A stretch of 13,451 bases of DNA from Bacteroidales bacterium (GTDB taxonomy: Bacteria; Bacteroidota; Bacteroidia; Bacteroidales; Muribaculaceae). Both the position numbers and the translations under genes were made by a program. The DNA lies in the NCBI GenBank assembly GCA_900770215.1, contig CAAGJW010000103.1, positions 1 to 13,451 of the forward strand, in the 5' to 3' direction. The notes under the pieces were generated by a model, which worked only from the letters and a program-made list of their open reading frames with translations, was not told where the DNA came from and did not search any database. Positions 6,870-13,372 of this stretch are shown here, piece by piece. Each line of letters opens with the position of its first letter. Within the stretch, counting starts at the first letter, position 1.

Positions 6870-7151
6870 CTACGGGTTGTAGTAATCCTTGTGATAGTAG
6901 GCCAAGATGTCCTGCGCATTGCGATAGGCCTCGACGGCAGGGCCGTCGGGGTCGATTTCAATTGCCTGCAGATAGCAATTCATGGCACTGCCCCACTGCT
7001 GTTTTTGCCTGAACGCATTGCCGCGCAAATACAGCGCCATGGCCATGTCGGCATCGAGTGCGCCTGCCGATATCCACTCGTCGGTGGCGCTAATCACCTC
7101 ATCGGCACTTCCTGAAGAGACTAAATCCTTTATTTGTTGGATATTTTTCAT
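6870..7151 (-). CDS. Small tetratricopeptide-repeat protein
   Basis: A 93-residue protein with no signal peptide. Residues about 38-71 (ALYLRGNAFRQKQQWGSAMN and CYLQAIEIDPDG) form one clear TPR with the characteristic A-x-x-LG/R, Y and P-ending pattern. The preceding 35 residues look like a degenerate helical pair, and the C-terminal AYRNAQDILAYYHKDYYNP would cap the superhelix. TPR domains mediate protein-protein contacts; nothing here indicates the partner. It is a single gene convergent with the phosphorylase and divergent from the amidase operon. It looks complete and is probably expressed. Confidence 0.82.
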   Translation of the reverse strand: MKNIQQIKDLVSSGSADEVISATDEWISAGALDADMAMALYLRGNAFRQKQQWGSAMNCYLQAIEIDPDGPAVEAYRNAQDILAYYHKDYYNP

Positions 7152-7159
7152 TAATTTTG
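7129..7159 (+). promoter_or_regulatory. Candidate promoter for the amidase-lipoprotein pair
   Basis: TAATTTTG (7152-7159) is an exact -7 box. TTTA (7129-7132), three of four to TTTG, lies exactly 19 bp upstream. The predicted transcript would have a leader of about 60 nt carrying the inverted repeat at 7172-7195. The promoter overlaps the start codon of the divergent TPR gene, so the two promoters may interfere. Confidence 0.45.
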
Positions 7160-7171
7160 CGGTTGATTTTG

Positions 7172-7195
7172 AAATTGCTGTAAAATTAGCAATTT
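7172..7195. promoter_or_regulatory. Perfect 8-8-8 inverted repeat in the TPR/amidase divergent region
   Basis: AAATTGCT (7172-7179) and AGCAATTT (7188-7195) are exact reverse complements separated by 8 nt. The spacing and position suit a dimeric regulator's operator or an mRNA leader hairpin. I cannot name the regulator. Confidence 0.4.
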
Positions 7196-7226
7196 AGGTT
7201 GGAATTGCACTATAATATTCAATAAG

Positions 7227-8120
7227 TTGGTGAAATTTTTGCGTTACATACTTCTTTTCCCAGTCATGATGGCTTGCCTTGCAGTTTTCTACGGGTGTGA
7301 GGGTGACAAGATCACCGAGCAGCCATCGACCGAGATAGGAAAAGTAGTAGAGCACAACGCCATGAAACGGCTCGACAGCCTGCACCGGGCCGACTCGCTC
7401 AAGCGGGCCGACTCAATCGTGGCTCATGTTGCCGTCGAGAAGCCCGACACTCAAGTGATACAACAGAAGACCAACGTGGCCGTCGACGACACCACCTTCG
7501 ACATGGGCCGCATCAAGGAGTACTTGAGTAGCGGTTATCATGCGGTCGACACTGTGCGCAACATCGACGTCATCATCATTCATTCATCCTACTTCTTAAA
7601 CAGTCGCGACACCTTCAGTGTGAAAGGCGTCATCAGCGAGTATCATCACTATCACGTGAGTGCTCACTACCTCATCGACCGTGAGGGAAAGGTTTACAAC
7701 CTGGTCGACGAGAACGATGTGTCGTATCAGGCTGGAGAGAGCTTCTTGCCAGCCGACCCGTCGCGGGAGCATCTCAACGGCAGTTCTATAGGCATCGAGG
7801 TCATTTCTACCCCCACTGCAGCTCCCACAGCAGCGCAATATGATGCATTGGCCACTCTTGTTAACGACATCAGGGCACGGCGCCCCATCAAGTATATCTA
7901 CAGGCACAGTGATGTTTCGCCAGGACGGAAAACCGATCCCTGGTCATTTGACTGGCCTTATTTCCTGGCCCGAATTGATTTTAAGAATCCCGATCCGGTG
8001 CCGAGAAAATCGATCAGCGTCAACGAGGAGATTGACGAGCAAATAGGTGTTGCTAAAACTCAGGAAAGCGTCAGCGAGCCCACATCGTGCAACACGCAGA
8101 ATCATAAATCTGACAACTGA
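7227..8120 (+). CDS. N-acetylmuramoyl-L-alanine amidase (Amidase_2/PGRP type), probable lipoprotein
   Basis: Enzymes of this family cut the bond between MurNAc and L-Ala in peptidoglycan. The catalytic domain spans about 112-250: IIIHSS with zinc-ligand His119, the VSAHYLID strand with His147, and YRHSDVSPGRKTDPW with His227, Lys235 and Asp237, the usual second and third ligand region. The N-terminus (KFLRYILLFPVMMACLAVFY then GC) is a signal sequence with a possible lipoprotein cysteine at 24, though the lipobox is weak. Residues 45-65 contain a charged RLDSLHRADSLKRADSI repeat, a likely linker. The start is TTG 7227 or GTG 7230; the first ATG (7266) would delete most of the signal sequence, so a non-ATG start is likely. 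The next lipoprotein gene begins 1 nt after the stop, indicating translational coupling. Confidence 0.85.
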   Translation: MVKFLRYILLFPVMMACLAVFYGCEGDKITEQPSTEIGKVVEHNAMKRLDSLHRADSLKRADSIVAHVAVEKPDTQVIQQKTNVAVDDTTFDMGRIKEYLSSGYHAVDTVRNIDVIIIHSSYFLNSRDTFSVKGVISEYHHYHVSAHYLIDREGKVYNLVDENDVSYQAGESFLPADPSREHLNGSSIGIEVISTPTAAPTAAQYDALATLVNDIRARRPIKYIYRHSDVSPGRKTDPWSFDWPYFLARIDFKNPDPVPRKSISVNEEIDEQIGVAKTQESVSEPTSCNTQNHKSDN

Positions 8121-8121
8121 C

Positions 8122-8901
8122 ATGAGACACTTAGGCATAGTGCTGGCAATAGCATTGACGGCTACATTGGCAGCTTGCAACAGCGGTCAAAAAGAGAAAC
8201 TGGCCATGCTCGTCGCCGAGCATGGCAAAGATGCGGGCTACGACCCGGGCACCAACACGGTAACATTCAACTGGCCGCCATGCGACACCGTCTACGACTT
8301 CAACAATCATCCCGACATCGCTACCCAGTGGGCCGTGACCGAGTTGCAACGCAACATGAAACGCGACAACAAGACTTGGCTCGACATTCTCACGGCCGTG
8401 CGCAAGTCGGGGGCGACAATACAATACCAAATCACCTACCCCAACGGGCAACGTCAGACGGCAATCGTCTACCCCACAATGCTGCCAGGGGCTTTCAACA
8501 CCAAGGAAGAGAGCGCCTACCTTGAGCTGCGCAGCCACATGCTCATGCTCAACACCACACTGCCACATGAAATCAAGCCAGGCATCATCCTCACCCGGCA
8601 GCGGTTGTCGAAAACTCAGGGGCTCATCGACGAGCTCCTGTATCCCAACAGCGACATAGGCGACCAGCGCCAGTTCAGAGACGCCGTGCGTCGCAGCCAT
8701 GCTGCCGATGTAGCCACCCTTGCGCGCGAGGCTGCAAGCGACACCACTGTGATGAGAACCGTTGCACTGCTCGCTAAGCTCGGCTTGCCCAGGGTTATGC
8801 GCAAGTCGCAGCCCAACCACTTGTGGGCCGACGACATCATCACTGCCGATGAACTCAAGCTCATGCTCGAGCACTACTATCGGCAGCCTTGTCGAGAGTA
8901 G
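8122..8901 (+). CDS. Putative lipoprotein of unknown function
   Basis: A 259-residue protein starting with a classical lipoprotein signal, MRHLGIVLAIALTATLAAC, with the lipobox LAAC and the acylated cysteine at 19. It is predicted to be anchored in the envelope. I do not recognise the mature domain. It is mixed alpha/beta, with a strand-like centre (TIQYQITYPNGQRQTAIVYP) and a helical C-terminal half rich in Arg and Ala (about 190-250). The ATG lies 1 nt after the amidase stop (TGACATG), so it is almost certainly co-translated and may help or restrain the amidase; that is inference from position only. An in-frame extension to 8047 lies inside the amidase gene and lacks a signal, so it is not used. 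Confidence 0.75.
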   Translation: MRHLGIVLAIALTATLAACNSGQKEKLAMLVAEHGKDAGYDPGTNTVTFNWPPCDTVYDFNNHPDIATQWAVTELQRNMKRDNKTWLDILTAVRKSGATIQYQITYPNGQRQTAIVYPTMLPGAFNTKEESAYLELRSHMLMLNTTLPHEIKPGIILTRQRLSKTQGLIDELLYPNSDIGDQRQFRDAVRRSHAADVATLAREAASDTTVMRTVALLAKLGLPRVMRKSQPNHLWADDIITADELKLMLEHYYRQPCRE

Positions 8902-8932
8902 AATTCAGGAAAAATGGCAATGCATCGGCGCA

Positions 8933-9541
8933 TTACAGCTTCAGCTTGCCTTTGCCCTGGCGCAAGATGTCGAAGCCTCCCCCGGTGCAGTCGACAACAG
9001 TCGATGGCTCAATGCCGCCCCGCCCAGCAGCCACAACAATATCGACATCGCTGTTAGCATAGGTCTCGGCCATGAGTTCGGGGTTGCACATGTAGTCCTC
9101 GTCCTTGCCTTCTACCGAGGTAGAAAGCAGCGGGTGCCCCAGTTGCTCAACGATGCGACAGGCTATCTTGTTCTCGGGGATGCGTATTCCCACAGTGCGG
9201 CGGCCCTTAAAGGCCTTGGGCAGACGCGACAATGCCGGTAGAATAAAAGTGAACGGGCCTGGCAGATTGTTTTTCATCACCTTGAACTCACGGTTTCCAA
9301 AGCGGGCATACTCGGTGACTTCAGAAATGTCGTGACAGATAATAGTCAAGTTGGTCTTGGCCGACTTCATGGCCTTGATTGAGCACACCGTCTCTATGGC
9401 CTGGTTGTTGAGTGCATCGCAGCCAATGGCATAGATGGTGTCGGTGGGATAGATGATGATACCACCATCACGCAAGGCATCGACAATCTGATCGAGATAG
9501 CGGTCGTTGATGTTGTCTTCGAGTAAGTTGAAAATTTTCAT
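8933..9541 (-). CDS. Sua5/YciO/YrdC family protein (threonylcarbamoyl-AMP synthase-like, YciO type)
   Basis: Members bind ATP and L-threonine; TsaC/Sua5 members make threonylcarbamoyl-AMP for t6A37 of tRNA. The 202-residue protein is a single YrdC domain. The family start GGIIIYPTDTIYAIGCDA (26-43) is clear, followed by LPGPFTFIL (93-101), RRTVGIRIP (114-122) and LLSTSV (138-143). The overall pattern, including MKNNLPGPFTFIL, is closer to E. coli YciO than to TsaC, and the KxR motif after the first loop is replaced by KAMKSAK (56-62). Its activity as a true TC-AMP synthase is therefore uncertain. It lies 35 nt downstream of the B3/B4 protein on the same strand, so the two are probably one operon. 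It converges with the lipoprotein gene (31 nt). Confidence 0.85.
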   Translation of the reverse strand: MKIFNLLEDNINDRYLDQIVDALRDGGIIIYPTDTIYAIGCDALNNQAIETVCSIKAMKSAKTNLTIICHDISEVTEYARFGNREFKVMKNNLPGPFTFILPALSRLPKAFKGRRTVGIRIPENKIACRIVEQLGHPLLSTSVEGKDEDYMCNPELMAETYANSDVDIVVAAGRGGIEPSTVVDCTGGGFDILRQGKGKLKL

Positions 9542-9559
9542 AAGGCAAATGTTATGGTT

Positions 9560-9584
9560 GGCCCTAAAAGAAAGTGTTAGGGCC
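9560..9584 (-). promoter_or_regulatory. Intra-operon hairpin between B3/B4 and YciO-type genes
   Basis: GGCCCTAA (9560-9567) and TTAGGGCC (9577-9584) form an 8-bp perfect stem with a 9-nt loop. The stem includes the stop codon of the upstream B3/B4 gene. There is no U-run, so attenuation or mRNA processing between the two genes is more likely than full termination. Confidence 0.45.
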
Positions 9585-10245
9585 GATATATAGTAGTTTC
9601 AATGCTGGTAGCGCAAGCATACTTTTGCAGCAAGCGGGCGGTCCAGTCGACGGCCTCTTGCATCGGCATCTCGGGACCAAAACCATTGATGTTGATTTGA
9701 ACCCTGCGAGTTTGAAGTGTAAACTTGGTGCGCTCCTCGTCGCTTGTGGGAGTGGCAATGCCGCCTTGGGCATCACGATACACGGGCAAGCCCTCGATGT
9801 TGAGCAGGCCGCGGCCTATGCCGTGATACTCCTCGCCGTGCTCTCCCACACCCAGCGTGAGCTTGGAACCCAAAATTTTATCGAGATCCAGACCGCTGAT
9901 GGGATAACCGCTTTTGATAGAAACCAAGTTGACCACATCGACGAGTGTTGTGAGCCGGTAGATGCCCAGTCCCTTGATGATGCGGCGGCACAGCGCCTCG
10001 CTTGCCACGCGGTAGCGCCCAGGATCTTTGCCCAGGCTTTTGTATAGGTGGCGTGTAGCCGCAACAGCAGGACGCTTGTTGATTTCAAGCAACTGAAAGC
10101 GACGCTTTATATCTTCGGCTTCATTCATAATCTCGGCCCACAGTGCATCGCTGGTTTCACTGTTAGTCACACAGGCACTTACAAGGCCGATTGCCACATC
10201 GGGGCATGCCTCGACAATGCGGTTGTCAATTTCAATATCAATCAT
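9577..10245 (-). CDS. Stand-alone B3/B4 (PheRS beta editing-like) domain protein
   Basis: The 222-residue protein is almost entirely a B3/4 domain, the fold that in the beta subunit of phenylalanyl-tRNA synthetase hydrolyses mischarged tRNA and that also exists as free proteins. Visible landmarks are RPAVAATRHLYKSLGKDPGR (58-77), YRVASEALCRRIIKGLG (78-94), VDVVNLVSIKSGYPISGLD (102-120) and a C-terminal strand pair. Some free homologues are thought to edit aminoacyl-tRNAs; the substrate here is unknown. The start at 10245 is chosen because the protein-like sequence begins there (MIDIEIDNRIVE); the open frame extends upstream to 10422, but that part overlaps the divergent promoter and reads as non-coding. 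It is probably the first gene of an operon with the YciO-type gene. Confidence 0.85.
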   Translation of the reverse strand: MIDIEIDNRIVEACPDVAIGLVSACVTNSETSDALWAEIMNEAEDIKRRFQLLEINKRPAVAATRHLYKSLGKDPGRYRVASEALCRRIIKGLGIYRLTTLVDVVNLVSIKSGYPISGLDLDKILGSKLTLGVGEHGEEYHGIGRGLLNIEGLPVYRDAQGGIATPTSDEERTKFTLQTRRVQININGFGPEMPMQEAVDWTARLLQKYACATSIETTIYRP

Positions 10246-10261
10246 TGCAAGATATTTTTTA

Positions 10262-10269
10262 CAAAAGTA
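10262..10269 (-). promoter_or_regulatory. -7 box for the B3/B4 operon
   Basis: On the minus strand TACTTTTG matches TAnnTTTG exactly and lies 16 nt upstream of the ATG at 10245. No TTTG is present 19 bp further upstream. Confidence 0.4.
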
Positions 10270-10311
10270 CTCAAAACTCATGAGATTAGAGCTATTCGAG
10301 GGCCGGCAGCT

Positions 10312-10342
10312 TTTGTGGAGAGCTCCATTTTTAGTAATTTTG
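10312..10342 (+). promoter_or_regulatory. Bacteroidetes promoter of the mtnN-luxS-EamA operon
   Basis: TTTG (10312-10315), a 19-bp spacer and TAATTTTG (10335-10342) match the phylum's consensus perfectly. The start codon is 25 nt beyond the -7 box, giving a leader of about 20 nt. Confidence 0.75.
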
Positions 10343-10367
10343 CATTTACAAATCAAGTTTTTCTTAT

Positions 10368-11045
10368 ATGAGAATAGGAATAATCGTTGCGATGAGAAAG
10401 GAGCTGGCACTGCTGTTGCCACTTCTCACCAACCCGAGCAGTGAGAAACACGACGGGTTGGAATTTCACACAGGCACCATAGGCAGCAACCAGGTGATTG
10501 CCATGCAATGTGGTATCGCCAAGGTGAATGCAGCCATAGGAACAGTCACCCTCATCAATCATTACTCACCCGAGCTCATCATCAACAGCGGCGTAGCTGG
10601 AGGGGCCGACCAGAGCGTGAATGTGATGGATATTGTGGTGGGTAGCCGCGTGGCCTATCACGATGTGTGGTGCGGCCCCGAGAGCACCTATGGTGCCGTG
10701 CAAGGATTGCCCTTGTACTACGAGGCCGACCAACATGCCCTGCAACTTGTGCCTAACGCAGAAACTGTGAAAAAAGGCCTCATAGCATCGGGCGACCAGT
10801 TTGTCGACAGCATTGAGCAGGTAAAAGCCATCAAGTCGCATTTCCCCAACGCACTGGCTGTCGACATGGAATCGGGAGCGATAGCCCAAGTGTGCGCAAT
10901 ACGCAACGTTCCTTTTATGAGCATGCGCGTCATCAGCGACTCTCCTGGTGCAAGCCACGACAACACCAAGCAATACAACGATTTCTGGGACGATGCTCCT
11001 GCAGCTACATTCAACATGCTGCACAACTTGTTATTGAAAATATAA
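10368..11045 (+). CDS. mtnN: 5'-methylthioadenosine/S-adenosylhomocysteine nucleosidase
   Basis: This cytoplasmic enzyme hydrolyses S-adenosylhomocysteine to adenine and S-ribosylhomocysteine, the substrate of LuxS, and also recycles methylthioadenosine. The 225-residue length is typical. Residues equivalent to the E. coli active site are visible: Glu12 in GIIVAMRKEL, the INSGVAGG loop (72-79), SGDQFV (141-146), catalytic Glu168 in AVDMESGAIAQVC, and Asp191 in RVISDSP, the general acid. The gene follows a consensus promoter, and luxS begins 31 nt after its stop, so the two successive steps of SAH detoxification are co-transcribed. Confidence 0.95.
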   Translation: MRIGIIVAMRKELALLLPLLTNPSSEKHDGLEFHTGTIGSNQVIAMQCGIAKVNAAIGTVTLINHYSPELIINSGVAGGADQSVNVMDIVVGSRVAYHDVWCGPESTYGAVQGLPLYYEADQHALQLVPNAETVKKGLIASGDQFVDSIEQVKAIKSHFPNALAVDMESGAIAQVCAIRNVPFMSMRVISDSPGASHDNTKQYNDFWDDAPAATFNMLHNLLLKI

Positions 11046-11076
11046 TCAACACTTTTTTATATATATCCTTAGCCAC

Positions 11077-11562
11077 ATGAAAAAAATTGCAAGTTTCACA
11101 ATCAACCACACCAAGTTGCTGCGCGGCATCTACGTGTCGCGCAAAGACCAGCTGGAAGGCGGCGGCGTAGTGACCACTTTCGACATACGCATGAAAGTGC
11201 CCAACAAGGAACCGGCCGTGAGCGTGAGCGCGCTGCACACCATCGAGCATCTTGCAGCAACATTCCTGCGCAACCACCCCGTGTGGGGACCCAAAATAGT
11301 GTATTGGGGGCCCATGGGCTGCTGCACTGGCAACTATCTGCTCGTGCAAGGCGATCTGGAGTCGCGCGACATCGTGCCACTCATGCAAGAGACCTTCAAG
11401 TTTATTGCCGAGTATGACGGCGACATTCCTGGGGCTACAGCCCATGATTGCGGCAACTATATCCTGCACAACTTGCCCATGGCCAAATGGGAGGCCCGTA
11501 AGTATCTCATCGAGGTGCTCAACAACCTCACCGAGGCCAATCTCAATTATCCCACCGATTGA
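11077..11562 (+). CDS. luxS: S-ribosylhomocysteine lyase (AI-2 synthase)
   Basis: LuxS splits S-ribosylhomocysteine into homocysteine and DPD, which cyclises to autoinducer 2. The 161-residue protein has the metal ligands His54 and His58 (HTIEH) and Cys125 (HDCGNY), the substrate-binding FDIRM (35-39) and the catalytic Cys82 in PMGCCTGNY (79-87). Two details stand out: a second cysteine follows the catalytic one where many LuxS proteins have Arg (GCRTG), and HDCGNY replaces the common ECGNY. The fold-defining residues are all present, so activity is expected. It is the middle gene of the mtnN-luxS-EamA operon; its stop overlaps the next start (TGATG). Confidence 0.95.
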   Translation: MKKIASFTINHTKLLRGIYVSRKDQLEGGGVVTTFDIRMKVPNKEPAVSVSALHTIEHLAATFLRNHPVWGPKIVYWGPMGCCTGNYLLVQGDLESRDIVPLMQETFKFIAEYDGDIPGATAHDCGNYILHNLPMAKWEARKYLIEVLNNLTEANLNYPTD

Positions 11563-12449
11563 TGTGGATATTGCTTGCGATTGCGTCGGCCCTGTGTTTG
11601 GGCGTGTACGACATCTTCAAGAAATTGTCGCTCACAGGCAACAATGTGCTCACGGTGCTTTTCCTGAACACGCTGTTTGGCACCATGTTGCTCTCGCCCA
11701 TTATCATCGGCAGCATTGTTGAAGGCACTTGGGGATTTGGCTCGGCCAGCAATCATCTTTACATATTGGGCAAATCCCTCATTGTGCTGTCGTCGTGGAT
11801 ACTGGGCTACTTTGCTGTAAAGCATCTTCCCCTCACCATCACGGGCCCTATCAATTCCACACGTCCCATTATGGTGCTTGTGGGCGCATGGGTGATCTTC
11901 GGCGAGCGGCTCAATGTGCTGCAATGGGCTGGCATCTTGTTGGGGTTCACGTCGCTGTTTTTCATAAGCCGTATTGGTCACAAAGAGGGCTTCTCGCTCA
12001 AGAGCAGCTACTGGCTGTGGCTCATGATGGGAGCTACAGTGATGGGTGCTGTGAGTTCGCTCTACGACAAATTCATCATTCACAACCTGCATTTCGAGCC
12101 TCTGAAAGTACAAGCATGGTATTCATTTTACCAAATGCTGATCATGGGCTTCACAGTTGTCTTGCTAAAGCGAAAACAACGCGATCCTGTGAAATTTGAA
12201 TGGCGATGGACAATACCGCTCATTTCGATATTTCTCACCGTTGCCGACATTGCCTATTTCTATGCTCTTTCGATTCCGGGCGCAATGATTTCGGTGATAT
12301 CAATGATACGCCGCGGCAGTGTGATTGTATCGTTCCTCTACGGCATTGTTATTCTCAAGGAGCCCGACAAGCGCATGAAGACACTCGACCTGGTTTTCCT
12401 CATCATCAGCCTGGTCCTGCTTGTTGTGGGCAGCAATCCAGGCAAGTGA
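11562..12449 (+). CDS. EamA/DMT-family transporter coupled to luxS
   Basis: A 295-residue integral inner-membrane protein with ten predicted transmembrane helices in two five-helix EamA repeats (roughly 2-17, 29-50, 66-84, 92-110, 116-134, then 148-165, 185-203, 216-235, 237-260, 273-291). The first repeat ends with the EamA hallmark PIMVLVGAWVIFGERLNVLQ, and the second with RRGSVIVSFLYGIVILKEP. The family exports amino acids and other small metabolites. The start is the ATG at 11562, one base overlapping the luxS stop (TGATG), which implies translational coupling. By context it may export AI-2/DPD, homocysteine or a related methyl-cycle product; this is inference and no substrate residues can be read. 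Confidence 0.88.
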   Translation: MWILLAIASALCLGVYDIFKKLSLTGNNVLTVLFLNTLFGTMLLSPIIIGSIVEGTWGFGSASNHLYILGKSLIVLSSWILGYFAVKHLPLTITGPINSTRPIMVLVGAWVIFGERLNVLQWAGILLGFTSLFFISRIGHKEGFSLKSSYWLWLMMGATVMGAVSSLYDKFIIHNLHFEPLKVQAWYSFYQMLIMGFTVVLLKRKQRDPVKFEWRWTIPLISIFLTVADIAYFYALSIPGAMISVISMIRRGSVIVSFLYGIVILKEPDKRMKTLDLVFLIISLVLLVVGSNPGK

Positions 12450-12488
12450 GAGGAGGCGAAATATAGGCTCGAAAAGGAAAATGAGCTA

Positions 12489-12953
12489 CTACATGTCACC
12501 CGTGAGATAAGCATAAAGACTCGACACCCAATAGTAACGATTGCCTTTACGTATTTTGTACCACGCACCGCTGTGCCCACAATAGCGGTAGCAATAGTCT
12601 GTGTAGGCGCGTTGTCCCGAATCCTTGCCGCCAGGCGCCAACCGCAAAATCACACTGTCGCCGGTAATCCACACCCATCGAGCAGCTTGGTCCTGAGTTG
12701 CCCGTCGCATAAACTGTGCCGATACCCAGCCCACATCTTGCCCAATGCGTATTTTGTACCAGCCGTTACGGTATTCATACCATTCCGAACTTTGGCCCTT
12801 GTTCATGCGCAAGCTGTAATAGCCAGCATTTAAACTGGGCTGATAGCGCACCCTCACGCTGTTGCCTGTACTGATGACCCAACCTTCGCTAAAAGACAGG
12901 AAAGTCACACTTGCTACAATTACTGTTAATGTAAAAAGAAAGATCCTTTTCAT
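12489..12953 (-). CDS. Secreted protein with two SH3b-like domains
   Basis: A 154-residue protein with an N-terminal signal sequence (MKRIFLFTLTVIVASVTFLS, cleavage near FSEG) and no lipobox. Two repeats of about 60 residues follow: GWVISTGNSVRVRYQPSLNA through WYKIRIGQDVGWVSAQFM, and RWVWITGDSVILRLAPGG through WYKIRKGNRYYWVSSLYAY. Both share the SH3b pattern (V-x-I/V-R-x-x-P ... WYKIR ... W-V). Such domains commonly bind peptidoglycan or other ligands in the periplasm; no enzymatic domain is attached. The second repeat contains two cysteines (CYRYC) that could form a disulphide. The ATG at 12953 is preferred to a TTG at 12962 because it begins a canonical signal (MKR). It has its own consensus promoter and converges with the EamA gene. 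Confidence 0.78.
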   Translation of the reverse strand: MKRIFLFTLTVIVASVTFLSFSEGWVISTGNSVRVRYQPSLNAGYYSLRMNKGQSSEWYEYRNGWYKIRIGQDVGWVSAQFMRRATQDQAARWVWITGDSVILRLAPGGKDSGQRAYTDYCYRYCGHSGAWYKIRKGNRYYWVSSLYAYLTGDM

Positions 12954-12984
12954 AAAAAACAAAGAATTAGTATTAAGAATATTA

Positions 12985-13015
12985 CAAATGTACTAAGAAA
13001 TGGCGAAAATTCAAA
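12985..13015 (-). promoter_or_regulatory. Bacteroidetes promoter of the SH3b-protein gene
   Basis: On the minus strand TTTG (13012-13015), a 19-bp spacer and TACATTTG (12985-12992) match the consensus perfectly. It lies about 32 nt upstream of the ATG at 12953. Confidence 0.75.
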
Positions 13016-13082
13016 ATCGAAGGATGTAGATTTCAAACCAAAGTGCGAAAAAATATGAAAAAAAACTGCGAGGGATATAAAA

Positions 13083-13372
13083 CGGCGGGGGTGTAAAGCC
13101 GTGCCGCCGCCAGTGTGGGCGTTCACCTTGCGGGTCGCACTCTGCTGGGCTGTGAGCTTCTTCACGATGGCGGGGAAGCTGTATATGGCCTGGTCGGCGA
13201 GGTCGGTGGTGGCGGCCACGTCGCCGTCGTTGTAGTCGAGAGCCACTTCAAACTTGCCGTAGAAGCCGTGCACGTTGTTCACGCCGTCGGGGACGGGCAC
13301 ATAGAAGGCGATTGAGGCCAGGTCCCACACGGCCCACACCACGGTGGCATATTCCTGGGCCTTGGGGTTCAA
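13083..13372 (-). pseudogene. Orphan C-terminal gene fragment, unrecognised
   Basis: On the minus strand from 13372 a protein-like, GC-rich frame reads NPKAQEYATVVWAVWDLASI, then FYVPVPDGVNNVHGFYGKFE, VALDYNDGDVAATTDLADQA and IYSFPAIVKKLTAQQSATRK, ending near NAHTGGGTALHP. The codon immediately upstream in frame is TAA (13373-13375), and no ATG begins the frame, only TTG. Downstream the frame drifts into AT-rich sequence encoding a nonsensical hydrophobic tail that overlaps the SH3b promoter. I take this as the end of a larger gene whose 5' part has been lost, with the true end unclear. The family is unknown to me. A weak hairpin (13082-13102, ACGGC/GCCGT) followed by TTTT on the minus strand may be its old terminator. 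Confidence 0.5.

Noticed and set aside
7196..7220. TATAAT-like sequence upstream of the amidase as a sigma70-type promoter
   Set aside because: Spacing to any TTGACA-like element is wrong, and this phylum uses TTTG/TAnnTTTG; a better match exists at 7129-7159.
8131..8874. 247-residue open frame antisense to the unknown lipoprotein
   Set aside because: The plus-strand frame has a canonical lipoprotein signal and is tightly coupled to the amidase; the antisense frame has no recognisable motif.
8919..8934. Small hairpin AATGC/GCATT between the lipoprotein and YciO-type genes
   Set aside because: Only 5 bp with a weak downstream T-run; not enough to call a terminator.
10246..10422. N-terminal extension of the B3/B4 protein
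   Set aside because: The extra 59 residues are unlike the family and overlap the perfect promoter and start of the divergent mtnN gene.
12950..13082. C-terminal continuation of the orphan fragment (hydrophobic tail)
   Set aside because: It is translated AT-rich non-coding sequence containing the SH3b gene's promoter; the hydrophobic run is not convincing as a membrane anchor.
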